Both the position numbers and the translations under genes were made by a program. 27,607 bases of DNA from Gnetum montanum. Taxonomy: Eukaryota > Streptophyta > Gnetopsida > Gnetales > Gnetaceae. The stretch covers positions 237,547 through 265,153 of the forward strand of contig MNCI01003410.1 of NCBI GenBank assembly GCA_015680685.1. The letters are read 5' to 3'. Every line of letters begins with the position of its first letter. The stretch's first letter is position 1. The notes below the pieces were generated by a model. That model saw only the letters and a list, made by a program, of their open reading frames with translations, was not told the DNA's origin and did not search any database. Positions 10,381-20,194 of this stretch are shown here, piece by piece.

Positions 10381-10905
10381 AACAGTAAAACTCCAAAACA
10401 GTGACATCCGGACCCCTTTCCATTGTAATGGCTAACAACCACATTGTCTCTAATTCTACCTAGTTTTTCCCACAATGGTTGACAATCCCGTATTCTCTCT
10501 CCTCCACAATTATTATTCCTTACTTTTCTTACCAATTTCTCCGTAACTGTTCATAACTCTGGGGTTCTCCCTCGTTCCACAATTTTTAGGTCCAGCATGT
10601 ATAGGTAACAACAATTACAGCAGAGGCCTTAAATTAACCGAGATTTGAGTTTCACATGACTAGGTAGTGCGTATCCTTCATAGCAACCGTGGTAAACTCA
10701 GGCTGACCCAGCAGCTGTGGGCGACATTTATGAGCTTCACCTGTTACCGGGATCCTGCACATTGTCTGTTGAGTGGTGGCATTTAAGGGGTTTCACTATT
10801 TGGACGGTGTGGCTCCATTTAATTCTGCCTCCTCGCAGCACTATTTTAACTCACTGCTCGCTCTGAGACTGCAACTAGGATCGGTGCCTCATCCAAGCTT
10901 TGACC
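10381..10905 (+). promoter_or_regulatory. Putative promoter and 5' UTR of the DFR-like gene
   Basis: GC content rises from about 10400 toward the ATG. Candidate flavonoid-type sites are a MYB core TAACTG (10544-10549) and E-boxes CAGCTG (10712-10717) and CACCTG (10738-10743), the classes bound by the MYB-bHLH-WD40 complexes that control flavonoid genes. The best TATA-like sequence is TATTTTAA (10842-10849), 57 bp before the ATG, which would leave a short leader. These are short motifs that occur by chance; the assignment rests on position. Confidence 0.4.
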
Positions 10906-11077
10906 ATGGCGGAAACCGTAGAAACGGTACCGGGCAGAGCTCCCAATAAATTTTGTTCCTCTTTTTCTTCTTCTGCTGTTGTGTGCGTTACAGGCGCTTC
11001 AGGCTTCATTGGATCATGGCTCGTCATGCGCCTGCTCGAGCGCGGTTATATTGTGAGGGCCACCGTCAGAAATCCAG
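10906..11077 (+). CDS. DFR-like exon 1 (residues 1-57 and first base of 58)
   Basis: Starts at ATG in ACCATGG and ends AAATCCAG before the donor GTTCAT; phase 1. It carries the Ser-rich leader and the NADPH-binding Gly-rich loop. The leader ([11 protein letters not shown]) is not a clear transit peptide. Confidence 0.85.
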
Positions 11078-14000
11078 GTTCATGACTTCTACATATCTTT
11101 TAAAGACATTTTAGATCTTTGAAATGCGTTTCCTGGTTTCTGGTTTCTACTGTTCACTTTTTTTTGCAATAGAAGAACTATTCTCCTGCACTTCATAGAT
11201 ATGAATCCCTGTCCAAAATAGCTATTTTGGCCGAATGGTTTCTACCTTTAATGTGTGTGCCTGTTTTGCCTGTTTGATTTTAGCCGTGCACTGTTTTCTC
11301 AGAATGACTGAGATGTTCTTTGCCTGTTTGATTTTAACCGTGCACTGTTTTGTCAGGATGGCTAAGATGTTCTTTACTGAACATATGTTCAGGATTCAGG
11401 ATTCCAATATCGATAAGGCTAAGCTGATGATGATTTAGGATGGTTGCTTTAGCTCCATGAAATGAGAATACTTTTGAGGCCCAGGATTATCTGTGAGGTA
11501 GAGAATCAACAGAAATATAGGAACAGAAATATAGGATGTGCTGCGTGGGTTAGGTACGACTCTTCGGTTTTAACGTTTAGGTAGAGAATCAACAGAAATA
11601 TAGGATGTGCTGCGTGGGTTAGGTACGACTCTTCGGTTTTAACGTTTATGATAAGCTTTTATCTTCAAGGTTTGACTTTGTTGTCCGTCATTGTTAAGCA
11701 GTCACCCTGTTTTGGCGTATTTATTTTGCCTGTTTGAGTATGGTTGGTTGATCTGGGTAGCCACATGGTGCTTATTAATTGTTCATCTTTGAAGGTTAGG
11801 ATTCAAATTATACTTGGGGAGGGGAGAGGGTGTGTCTCAACTAAAACCTGAGACTTTTTTCCCTACCATATTTACCTTAAGATATAAAGTTAAATCAAAG
11901 CTTTATAACTTTATTGTTGTCCATCAAATCAAACTTATAATTTGAAGCTTTCAAATTAGATGGCTATATTTAGGTATGGACATATAGCCAACATGAAGCT
12001 TTCACATAACAAAATAGTGCGTCAAATCAATATAATTAGGCAGAATTCAACATGTGACATGCACAGCACAAAACCAAATTAGACTTAAGATTAATAGTTT
12101 ACCTTTTATATTGTATCATTGTCGTTTTATAGGATACAACATTGATCTCTTCGAAGATATCTCTTTCAACATTTATCTCTTTGGGTGTGGTAGTAACCTT
12201 GGGTGAGAGTTTTATTAAACGAATTTCTTTTTTTTTTAATTAGTAAAAAATGTTAAATGGGTTGGAGTGAGAGGTTATCTTACAGTGAGACACATCTACC
12301 TTGCTACGTAATAGGGGCTGTGCAACTCACTAGAGCTGTATAAAAAATGCTTTGAGTTCTAATTAGATAAAAATGTTAGATGGGTTGAATTTTCAAGAGG
12401 TTATCCTATAGTGAGACTCATATACCTTGCTGAATATGTGGGGGTTATGGTACTTGGGGGAGTTTTATCAAACAAATTTAATTTCTAATTAGTCAAAAAT
12501 GTTAAATGAGTTAGAGCCTGAGGATATCTAGTGAACCCCCATGAGTGTGAATTGCAGGGGAGGAGTTCGTTCACATTCACAGGCAACAAACTATTTTGGG
12601 GTCTTTTTTAGGTATGAGCCAATGAAAACCAGATCCCAGGGTTTAGGCCTTTCCAGAGCATCAATTCTAACTTGCTAGGTAGGTAGGTGTTGGAGATGCC
12701 CAGGCTTTTTAATTCAAATGGTCCAAATTCTAATGGTAGGTAGGGATTGGACATGGTCAACCTTTTTAATTCACATGGTCCCAATTTTAATTGTCCGAAT
12801 TAAGAATATGCCTGCCTTTTAGTGGAATTTAAAGTTAACCTGTCAAAGCTTTTAATTCAGATTGTTCTAATCTAGATGCTGGTAGTGAGCTTCAAACTCG
12901 GAACCTTTCAGTGCAAAACTGAATTCATCCAGCTAAAACATAGCGATTACTATTACCTAAGCCAGTAACCAGGTACCCCTACTAAATTAAATCACCGTGG
13001 GATCATCTTTTCTGAACAATGTTGGAAACTCGGAATTCTAAAATAGGTTAAAATTTCTATGTTTACTGTGTTTGACAGAGGACCGGCTGAAGACCAAACA
13101 TTTGCTAAACCTGCCTTATGCGGAGGAAAGGCTATCTCTTTGGAAGGGCAATCTGGATGAACAAGGAAGTTTTGATGCTGCATTCCATGGCTGCCACGGC
13201 ATTTTTCACCTTGCTGTGCATCTCGACTTTGAATCCAACGATCCAGAGGTAGGTAGTAGCCAGGGAAGCTAAAAATTCCTAATGCAACCTGTCATGCGCT
13301 TAAACTTGAAAAATTTGCAAGTTATTTCAGATGTCTTTGTTGCCTGTCAATTTTCAGCTCTGTTAGTAGTTTTTCCTTCTACCATCGCTAAAAATTCCCC
13401 CTGGGCAACGAACATTTCATTATTTATTGAATCGTCTGTATCATGTTACATTATCTTGTTGAACAAATGGAAAAAAGCACAGCGGTACCTGCCGGATGGG
13501 CGATGTTACAGTGGATTGCTGATGATGATGTAAATGCAGAACGATGTGATAAAGCCGACAGTGGAAGGAGTTCGCAATGTTATGCAATCTTGTGCAAAGG
13601 CCAAAACGATAAGGAGGTTCATATACGTCTCTTCTGCGGGGACAGTCAATTTTCCAGTGAAGCCGCCAGAGACAGAGACAGGTATTACCATGGATGAGTC
13701 GTGCTGGACCGACGTGGATTTCTGCAGAAAACAACAGATGACTGGATGGGTGAGTTCGCCATCATCCCTTTATTTCAAATTTTATTTCCATTGCAGAGTT
13801 TATGGTCAATGATTAAGACATCGTCTCTCTATTCTTTGGGAGGTTGTGAGTTTCTTTGCTACTGAGTGGGAGGTTGTGGGTAGGTTGTGGGTCTCTTTCC
13901 TACGAGTGTAGCAGTAGTGGAGTAGCTATTTCCAGTGGGAGGTTGTGGGTAGGTTGTGGGTCTCTTTCCTACGAGTGTAGCAGTAGTGGAGTAGCTATTT

Positions 14001-16596
14001 CCAGTGGGAGGTTGTGGGTAGGTTGTGGGTCTCTTTCCTACGAGTGTAGCAGTAGTGGAGTAGCTATTTCCAGTGGGAGGTTGTGGGTAGGTTGTGGGTC
14101 TCTTTCCTACGAGTGTAGCAGTAGTGGAGTAGCTATTTCCAGTGGGTCACAAGGTTATGGGTTTCATTCCTACGTACCTCCATTTACCTAGTCAAGGTTA
14201 TGGGTTTCATTCCTACGTACCTTGTTTACCTAGCATAGCAGTAGTGGGGTAGCTTTGTCTAGTGATTCACATCTAACTAGCTATAGTGGAGGTTATGGGT
14301 TTCATTCCTATCTCCATCTACCTTGCTATAGTTGAGGTCATGGATTTCATTCCTACATCTATTTACCATTTACCTGGTGTAGCACTAGTGGAGTAGCTTT
14401 GTCTAGTGGGTCACATCTACCCTCCTATAGATTGTAGTGTTTTTGTTGATGCTCTTGTTTAGGAGGTCATCACCTGAGAGGATCAAGGCCACCATTTATT
14501 TCTTCGATAAGTATTGTGAAGCCACTCACAGCATACAAACTTTCTTAGTATGTATTTAATGCAACACTGCCAGTGCATACATATTTGATGGCCATTGTCT
14601 ATCATGCTTGCCAGTGCACTCACAGGCAAGGGTGGAACCTAGGAACACATCTGTAAATAGAGGTTGCAAGCTCAAGCTTTAAATTTCAAAAGTTCAAGTA
14701 TTTTGATTTTTAAATTTTTGTTCTATGTAGAAAGAGTTAGAATTCTAGAGTTGTTTTTCGCAAATCTTTCTATACTGCATACATGTTGAATGCTATGGGC
14801 TTGAGGATACACATAATACATATTAAAGAAGTTTGTATGCTCTTCCTCATCTACTATGCTTGTGTCCTTGGGTCCCTCCCCTGCCTAAGGAAGTTTTTAT
14901 GCCCTTCCACCACATAATATGGTCACTGAGAAACCTTGCTGTATAGGTAGTTGTTGTGCTATTAGCCTCTAAAACTCTTGTTTAATGGATCACATACTCA
15001 TATTTACCCTACCAGTCCTTGATGGTGCAGTTACTAGTTGGACACTCTTATTTAATAGGTCACATGTACTCTGCTACATCGGTAGTTGTGCTATCAGTCC
15101 TTGAGGGGACATTTATTGGGGGAACACTTTTGTTTATTGAATCACACCTACCCTATGGTGTGAGTAACGATTATTTAATGGATCACACTTAGTGGTCACA
15201 TATACTTTACTGCACATCTACCCTATGGTGTGAGTAGTGATTATTTAATGGATCGTGGTCACATATACTTTACAATACCTATGATAATTGTGCTAGCAGC
15301 CCTAAGTTTCCTTTTAAGAGAAAAAAATTTCAACTCCTAGTTATAACAAAATAATTATGCTAGCACCCCTAAGTTTCATTGGAAAGAGAAAAAGATTAAA
15401 CTTCTAACTATAGTTGTGCCAGCAGCTCCAAGTTTTCTAGCTGTATCAATAGTAATTGTGCGGGTAGCCCTGAATTTCCTTGGAGAGTAAAAAAATTGAA
15501 CTAGTAGCTCTGATTCTCCTATTGTATGTTTGTCTGTATCAGAGTTATTTCGTGAGCAAGACGTTGGCAGAGAGGACAGCGTGGGAATTAGCAGAAAAGC
15601 ACAACTTAGATTTGATCTCGGTTATTCCGACTCTGGTCGTGGGGCCTTTTATTTGTCCTTCCATGCCGCCAAGCATCACCACCGCACTTGCCCTTCTCAC
15701 AAGTAAGTAAATGCGTCCTCTTCTTCTCCATTTGGTCTTTTACGAGCCGTGATTCAAAAATTAGGTCACAACAAAAATGGCTTTTCCCCTGTTGGTTGTT
15801 ATACGTGTGTTGTATATTGAAATCATGGAAATAATAATCATCATTATCTTAGCTTTTTTGAAAAGAAATTGGGATATTTACATGAATTCTTTTTTCCCGA
15901 TTCTTTTGTTTTTTCTTATTTGGAATTTCCTCTAATAATCTCTGGTCATTTTTCAGCCAACCTCTTTTTGTTATGACAAAGTAACAAAAGCTAAGATAAT
16001 GACAATCTTTACTCATTGTTCCTTATTTTTTTCTTTCTTTTGATAGTATTCTGAAACAGCAATGTAGCAACCTTTATGCCATACTAATTTATTGTTACCA
16101 TGAATGGATTTTACGAATACAGAGAACGAGCCCCATTACATGATACTGAGGCAGGTGCAACTGGTGCATCTGGATGACCTGTGCAGGTCCCTAATATTTC
16201 TGTACGAGCATCCGGATGCCAAGGGAAGATACATCAGTTCTTCCTATGATACCACCATTGTGGAGCTTGCCAGAATGCTCGCCCAAAAATACAAAGAGTT
16301 TGACATCCCCAGAAAGTAAGAAACATGCATGAATGCTATAAAAACTCTTTATCCTTTCTACAGTAACATGAATATGTATGTTTCAGTGCTTTGGCTGCTT
16401 GTGGTTGTGTTTTCTCAGTCCCGTCTCTCTTCTCCATTATAGGTTTGAGGATGCAGATGAGAATCTGAAGCCATTGCCATTTTCCTCAAAGAAGTTGACA
16501 GATCTTGGCTTCAAGTTCCTCTACAAGGTGGACGACATGTTCGATGGGGCCATTCAGACCTGCCTTGAGAAAGGCCTTATCCAATACCCCTCTTAA
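10906..16596 (+). CDS. DFR: Dihydroflavonol 4-reductase-like NADPH reductase, six exons
   Basis: Exons 10906-11077, 13079-13248, 13540-13749, 15543-15702, 16123-16315 and 16443-16596 join in frame to 352 codons plus stop, close to the usual 330-380. DFR reduces dihydroflavonols to leucoanthocyanidins with NADPH in the cytosol. Rossmann motif VTGASGFIG is at residues 28-36. Catalytic Ser146, Tyr186 and Lys190 are present (YFVSK). Asn151 and Gln250 match grape Asn133 and Gln227, which contact the B ring. Odd points: a Ser-rich N-terminus about 15-20 residues longer than usual; FHLAVHLDF (100-108) where DFRs have FHVATPMDF; a five-residue insertion compared with grape DFR between Asn151 and Tyr186. 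The start is ATG 10906 (ACCATGG context). The exon/intron layout is the classic DFR layout. A paralogue with altered substrate or function is possible. Confidence 0.85.
11265..11372. repeat. 54-bp tandem duplication in intron 1
   Basis: Two adjacent copies (11265-11318 and 11319-11372) share TTTGCCTGTTTGATTTTA, CCGTGCACTGTTTT and AAGATGTTCTTT-like ends, with a handful of substitutions. The frame stays open because 54 is a multiple of three, but nothing supports coding. Confidence 0.8.
11496..11647. repeat. Near-identical 69-bp tandem duplication in intron 1
   Basis: Copy 2 (11579-11647, 69 bp) repeats copy 1 (11496-11578) except for a 14-bp internal duplication in copy 1 of the AACAGAAATATAGG segment. 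I see no substitution between the copies, so the event looks recent. Confidence 0.9.
12238..12540. repeat. Three diverged units of about 124 bp in intron 1
   Basis: Units begin with AATTAGT/A..AAAATGTTA at 12238, 12361 and 12487. They share GGGTT, a 'gaggttatc' segment, 'agtgagac' and CACATCTACCTTGCT-type words. A preceding GAGAGTTTTATTAAAC word recurs before the third unit, so the boundaries are loose. Confidence 0.65.
12640..12860. repeat. Degenerate short tandem repeat in intron 1
   Basis: TTTTTAATTCA(A/C)ATGGTCC and CTAATGGTAGGTAGG-like words recur with roughly 60-70 bp spacing (about 12706, 12766, 12850). Copies are strongly diverged. Confidence 0.5.
12889..12955 (-). repeat. tRNA-derived SINE-like head (A/B box) in intron 1
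   Basis: On the minus strand TAGCTGGATGAATTCAG resembles a Pol III A box, and after GCACTGAAAGG comes CCGAGTTTGAAGCTC, resembling the B box (GGTTCGANTCC) and T-arm stretch common in plant tRNA-derived SINEs. No tail or target duplication was identified. Confidence 0.35.
13079..13248 (+). CDS. DFR-like exon 2 (residues 58-114)
   Basis: Acceptor TTTGACAG; donor GTAGGT after codon GAG. It encodes [20 protein letters not shown] and the altered [15 protein letters not shown] block. Intron 1 before it is 2001 bp and rich in repeats. Confidence 0.85.
13540..13749 (+). CDS. DFR-like exon 3 (residues 115-184)
   Basis: Acceptor AAATGCAG; donor GTGAGT after TGG; phase 0 at both ends, 70 codons. It contains [18 protein letters not shown] (catalytic Ser and substrate Asn) and [11 protein letters not shown]. 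The PPETETGIT segment gives the extra residues compared with grape DFR. Confidence 0.85.
13868..14143. repeat. 69-bp minisatellite, four copies, in intron 3
   Basis: Four head-to-tail units start at 13868, 13937, 14006 and 14075 and appear identical. Each contains AGGTTGTGGGTAGGTTGTGG, CTCTTTCCTACGAGTGTAGC and AGTAGTGGAGTAGCTATTTC. Because 69 is divisible by three, one frame stays open through all copies, but it is intronic and not credible coding. A partial copy precedes the array (13840-13867) and decayed copies follow. Confidence 0.95.
14144..14440. repeat. Decayed relatives of the minisatellite
   Basis: At least four irregular units carry AAGGTTATGGGTTTCATTCC or GAGGTCATGGATTTCATTCC followed by TAC, with TAGTGG.GTAGCTTTGTCTAG between some of them. 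Both words are related to the 69-bp unit. The first resembles a tRNA T-arm (GGGTTCGATTCC). Confidence 0.7.
14441..15147. other. Intron 3 middle, more degenerate repeat
   Basis: Words such as TTTAAT(G/A)G(A/G)TCACAT and GTAGTTGTGCTAT.AG recur at about 14985, 15051 and 15070-15100, without a clean period. No coding sequence is seen. Confidence 0.4.
15148..15274. repeat. 70-bp tandem duplication in intron 3
   Basis: Copies at 15148 and 15218 share CTACCCTATGGTGTGAGTA, GATTATTTAATGGATC and GTGGTCACATATACTTTAC. The second copy lacks about 10 bp. Confidence 0.85.
15286..15510. repeat. Four-unit degenerate array ending at exon 4
   Basis: Units start at about 15286, 15353, 15412 and 15454 with (A)ATTGTGC.AGCAGCCC.AAGTTTCC, and most continue into GGAAAGAGAAAAA.TT. 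The last unit runs into the polypyrimidine tract of the exon 4 acceptor. Confidence 0.75.
15543..15702 (+). CDS. DFR-like exon 4 (residues 185-237 and first base of 238)
   Basis: Acceptor GTATCAG after a pyrimidine-rich stretch; donor GTAAGT; ends in phase 1. It begins [11 protein letters not shown], where the usual Met before the catalytic Tyr is Ser, and contains IPTLVVGPF. The acceptor lies just after the last unit of a tandem repeat in intron 3. Confidence 0.85.
16123..16315 (+). CDS. DFR-like exon 5 (residues 238-301)
   Basis: Acceptor AATACAG; donor GTAAGA; ends in phase 2. It contains [26 protein letters not shown] and the conserved Gln250. Confidence 0.85.
16443..16596 (+). CDS. DFR-like exon 6 (C-terminus and stop)
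   Basis: Acceptor CATTATAG; open to TAA at 16594-16596. It contains [13 protein letters not shown], the [10 protein letters not shown] helix and EKGLI, all typical of the DFR C-terminus. Confidence 0.85.
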
Positions 16597-16736
16597 CAGA
16601 AATGTAGCCTTTTATGAGCATTTGTAAGCCATTAGCTGCTTGCCATACTACTGGTATCTTGGGTCAAATGACCCACGTCTAGTGTTGTAATGGTGCCATT
16701 TTATTATCCTGCATGAAAGAGTTGTTCCTTTGGCTT

Positions 16737-16804
16737 ACTAGTTAGCATTATATGGTCAGTGTTGGGTTACACTAGTTAGCATGATATGCTCAGGGTTGGG
16801 TTAC
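16737..16804. repeat. 34-bp tandem duplication after the DFR-like gene
   Basis: Copies 16737-16770 and 16771-16804 share ACTAGTTAGCAT.ATATG.T and CAG.GTTGGGTTAC, with few mismatches. It lies in the probable 3' UTR. Confidence 0.85.
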
Positions 16805-16890
16805 ACGTTTAAGATTTCAGCCTAAGTAGCCTGCCCAGCAAAAGTGATTGTATGTACTTGGCAATCTAGTTTCTACCATATTTTCCAGGG

Positions 16891-16896
16891 AATAAA
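16891..16896 (+). terminator. Likely poly(A) signal of the DFR-like gene
   Basis: AATAAA about 295 bp after the stop codon, preceded by TGTA-type words. Plant poly(A) signals are loose, so earlier sites could also be used. Confidence 0.5.
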
Positions 16897-16946
16897 TATG
16901 ATGCATTTTTCCACTATTTTTTCTTAAAATAAACTTATCATTCTTG

Positions 16947-17122
16947 GATGTATATATAAGACTTATCTTAAGATCTCATAATTTGGGATACTTTAATAAT
17001 AAACTCAAAGATAAGCTTGAAATGAGATATGGGTGATGTATATATAAGACTCATCTTAAGATCTCATAATTTGAGATACTTTAATAATAAGCTCAAAAAG
17101 AAGCTTGAAATGAGATATGGGT
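16947..17122. repeat. 88-bp tandem duplication downstream of DFR
   Basis: Copies 16947-17034 and 17035-17122 share GATGTATATATAAGACT, CATCTTAAGATCTCATAATT and TGAAATGAGATATGGGT, with only scattered differences. Each unit contains ATCTCA and TGAGAT in inverted orientation. Confidence 0.9.
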
Positions 17123-19017
17123 GATGTATTGATTTACTAATTTTGTGTAATTTCTATTTCTGAAACCTTGTACTTCACATTGAATTAAATCATAGATAAA
17201 TTTGTAAAATCATTGAAGGTGAATGATTAAATTTCATATATTTCATGGGCAAAACAAAATTGAATCACTGGGAAACCTTAAATCACCAAGTATGAATCTT
17301 AACACCAATAATTAATCATACTTAAATAAACCATAAAGAATAGCTACTTAGCAACATCCATAACAAATCCTAATCTTGATGTATATGCAAGTGTTTTAAG
17401 GCCATGTTACAAATCTATAACATGGCTTTAAAAAGTCAACAATGCTTCAATCTTTTGTTTGCAAAACCTTTGTTCCCAAAGCATGCTACAAGCTAGCATT
17501 CACAATGTCACTAGGATCCTCTATTTGAGCCTCCTAATTAAGGTTTATATGGGACACATGCAAGAATGGTTAGTACACTTTCATAATAAAGGAAAATCAC
17601 CTTAGTGTCACCTAGATCAAGCTAAAAGGTAGGGCCCATGTTGCAAAACACAATATTATAACCAATAGCAATTACTGGATAACCACATCATCAATCAAAC
17701 CATTAACATTACCTCCAATGTGATAATTTATCATTAACTATGATTTGCCTACATGTGGAATTTACTATGAGGTTTCAAACATCAAATGTTCGGAAAAACT
17801 ACAAGGTTGATTCCAACCTAACTAGCCATCAAGAACTATTTTGTAAAATACTATACTTGTTTAGGCCAATCATCATGTAAGACGAACAATTGTTGGGTAG
17901 AAAGCCTCATGCATGTCCAAATCAATTATTGGGTTATGTTATGGTTAGTATCAATGCTATAGTTTTACTTGCAAGTAACATGATGATCAACCATGAAGAA
18001 CTAGACTTCGTATTAATTGCCTTTGTCGCAAATTATGTTTAATGCATTCTAATAGTCACTTCTGAGCTTTCTAATACGTCAAATGCATCCATACATGTCT
18101 GAAATGTCTTCTTGTCATTGTTGTCCAAAGCCATCATTCTCGTCAAATGTTGCCATGACAATGCTGCATCAAAAAACATACAATAATTTGGTTGCAACGA
18201 ACTAGCATCGTTGTGACTTCAGGTCATGATTTTAGGAGATGTTGTCATCGTTGTTGCTAGAAGATGATGACACAAGACATTGAAATGAGCGAAAAACATG
18301 AAAATGACAAGAAAAGATACGATGCAATATCATGTGATTAGGGTTAAATCACAACACAATATGATTAGATCAACATTACAAGCCATCACAAAAGAAAAGC
18401 ATGTATAAGAAAATAAAGTGCTTATCAAAATTGATGGAATCAATAAAATTTCCTCTATATCAAGAGATTAGCTAAGATCCAAGCTTTGCCAAGCAAAAGC
18501 AAGTTTAGATCTAGAAATCACCAAGACATCTACCAACCACAATCACGAGCATGAGAATGAAGGAAAGAACAATGTACAATTAATGCCAAGAGAGCCAATG
18601 TTACCAAGTATATATAGGCACACAAGTAGTGTTTAGACAATTCCAATAATAAATAATTAATAAAAGTTTTCTAAAAATTAGGTAATATGTATTCACAAAA
18701 AGGATCTAATAGTCAACCAATGGATCAAAGCCATTAAGAAAATACTAATATAAGCCCACACATCCAAGAGCAGGTTCCAAAATAAAATAAAAGAGTAATT
18801 GAAATAAACCCCAAATATTTATTTAACATGTCTTATAACAATATTCTTACATTATTCCAAAATTGAATAATATAAAAATATAAATTGAATAGAATATAAT
18901 TAACATTAATAAAATATGAGCATTAGGCTGCCACCATCCATCCAAATTTTCCTTCACAAGAGCCACCAAGCATTAGTAAATGTCAAAATATATGATAGGT
19001 TACATTTTTTGTTGACT
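17123..19017. other. AT-rich stretch, no gene recognised
   Basis: No convincing protein or RNA gene on either strand. Minus-strand readings around 18250-18060 are briefly open but match nothing I recognise. It may be the interior of an old element linked to module D. Confidence 0.4.
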
Positions 19018-19096
19018 ATGATATTGGATACCCAATATCATGATACAAGCTACAATGTCAGATACCCAATATTGCAGATAGGTGTAGGCTTATTAA
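19018..19096 (+). promoter_or_regulatory. U3 palindrome and TATA-like box of module D
   Basis: Perfect 10-bp arms ATGATATTGG (19018-19027) and CCAATATCAT (19032-19041) with a 4-bp loop, about 47 bp before the weak TATA-like box. A second GATACCCAATATTG word follows at about 19060. Confidence 0.4.
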
Positions 19097-19735
19097 TACG
19101 ACACTTAGGCGCACTGTCCAACAATAGTTTCATTCCAACCTAAGCAAAATTCTGTTAGTTTGTTTTTTTGATTTTAGCACTTAGCACTTAGCAATGTCTA
19201 TCCGCAGTGTGATGTTAAGTGATTGAATGAAGTCTTTATTCGAGTGGAATGTACTTGGACACATTTCATAATTGAAAATAAAGATCTAGATTACTTTGCA
19301 TCATTGCAGCATCACTTAGATTCTTTATTGTTTACTTAGATTAATGTTTACTGTTTTGACCTAGTATAACATTTATTGTTTCTCTAGTTAATGATTTAAT
19401 TTCCCATGAACTTTATTCTTGTTGTTGTTAAGTGGAATGGATACAACTGATTCTGAGCGTAAAGTGTGATCATTTGGTAACCTAGTTGTATTATCGCTTG
19501 GTTCGCCCAGTAGCGAGATGCTTGATAATCCCAATAATGATTACATAAGTCCAAGATGTGTGTGGAGAGTCATGACCAGATATCCATTGCCTAGGTTAAA
19601 CTAGATTCATTTGTTGTTTACTCTTAGAAACCACTTTCATTTACCTTATGTTTACTAGGAGTAAAATGGCCAAAGCAACATCAATTATCATACACCTCAC
19701 TGTGAGTTAAACCATATGCATTGATCTTCCTAGCT
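19018..19735 (+). repeat. LTR-like module D, plus strand, inverted relative to A-C
   Basis: Plus-strand order: palindrome, AT-rich TATA-like TTATTAATA (19088-19096), CCGCAGTGTGATG matching the complement of the B sequence near 6280, AATAAA (19277-19282) about 185 bp after the TATA, then AGATCTAGATTAC....CATCATTGCAGCA. The last part is the reverse complement of B's conserved stretch near 6210-6180. TTTGGTAACC and ATCATACACCTCACTGTGAG follow, as in B and C. No Gag relic is seen after it. Confidence 0.55.
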
Positions 19736-19990
19736 CACGTGACAATCATGAACTCAAACCAATTACTAGGATAATTACATTGCCTTGTCCACAGAATTTG
19801 ATTGGGCTGCACATGAACACTTGTATCTTGTATGGTTACGTGTTGGACTACTACACTGCTTATCAATATAATAATCAAGAAAAGAAATAAATAAAAATAT
19901 TATTTCCAAACATGTAATAAGAGCAATGTCTAGGGTTAAAACATTAAGAAGCATAATATCAAGACATAATAAAACATGTAAGCCAATGAT

Positions 19991-20050
19991 TGGTTGCTCA
20001 AGTGGTTAGCTCATTGTCTTATTAGGCAAAGAGTCACACTTGAGGCATTG
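19991..20050 (+). repeat. tRNA-like (SINE-type) fragment
   Basis: TTGCTCAAGTGGTTAGCTC strongly resembles a tRNA D-arm/A box. GAGTCACACTTGAGG, about 25 bp later, is a weak B-box candidate. A full cloverleaf cannot be folded by eye, so this is a SINE or tRNA relic rather than a tRNA gene. It lies between the inverted modules D and C. Confidence 0.35.
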
Positions 20051-20194
20051 TTATATTCATCTATGATGAGCAATGAGGTACCCCTATGCCCAACCATATG
20101 AATCACAAGCATTCACGCATAATCCGGTCGAATTCTGTGGGTGGGACTAGTTTTGGCATCTAGATCGCTATACCTTGATCGTAGTTCGCTATCT

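Noticed and set aside
11235-11438. 67-codon frame in intron 1
   Set aside because: It is a read-through of the 54-bp duplication; composition is Cys/Leu/Phe-rich with no homology.
13868-14143. CRISPR-like array
   Set aside because: Units are directly adjacent without variable spacers and lie in a plant intron.
13856-14191. 111-codon open frame with a 23-residue repeat
   Set aside because: It is the 69-bp minisatellite read through in one frame, inside intron 3; the unit length is a multiple of three, so openness is expected.
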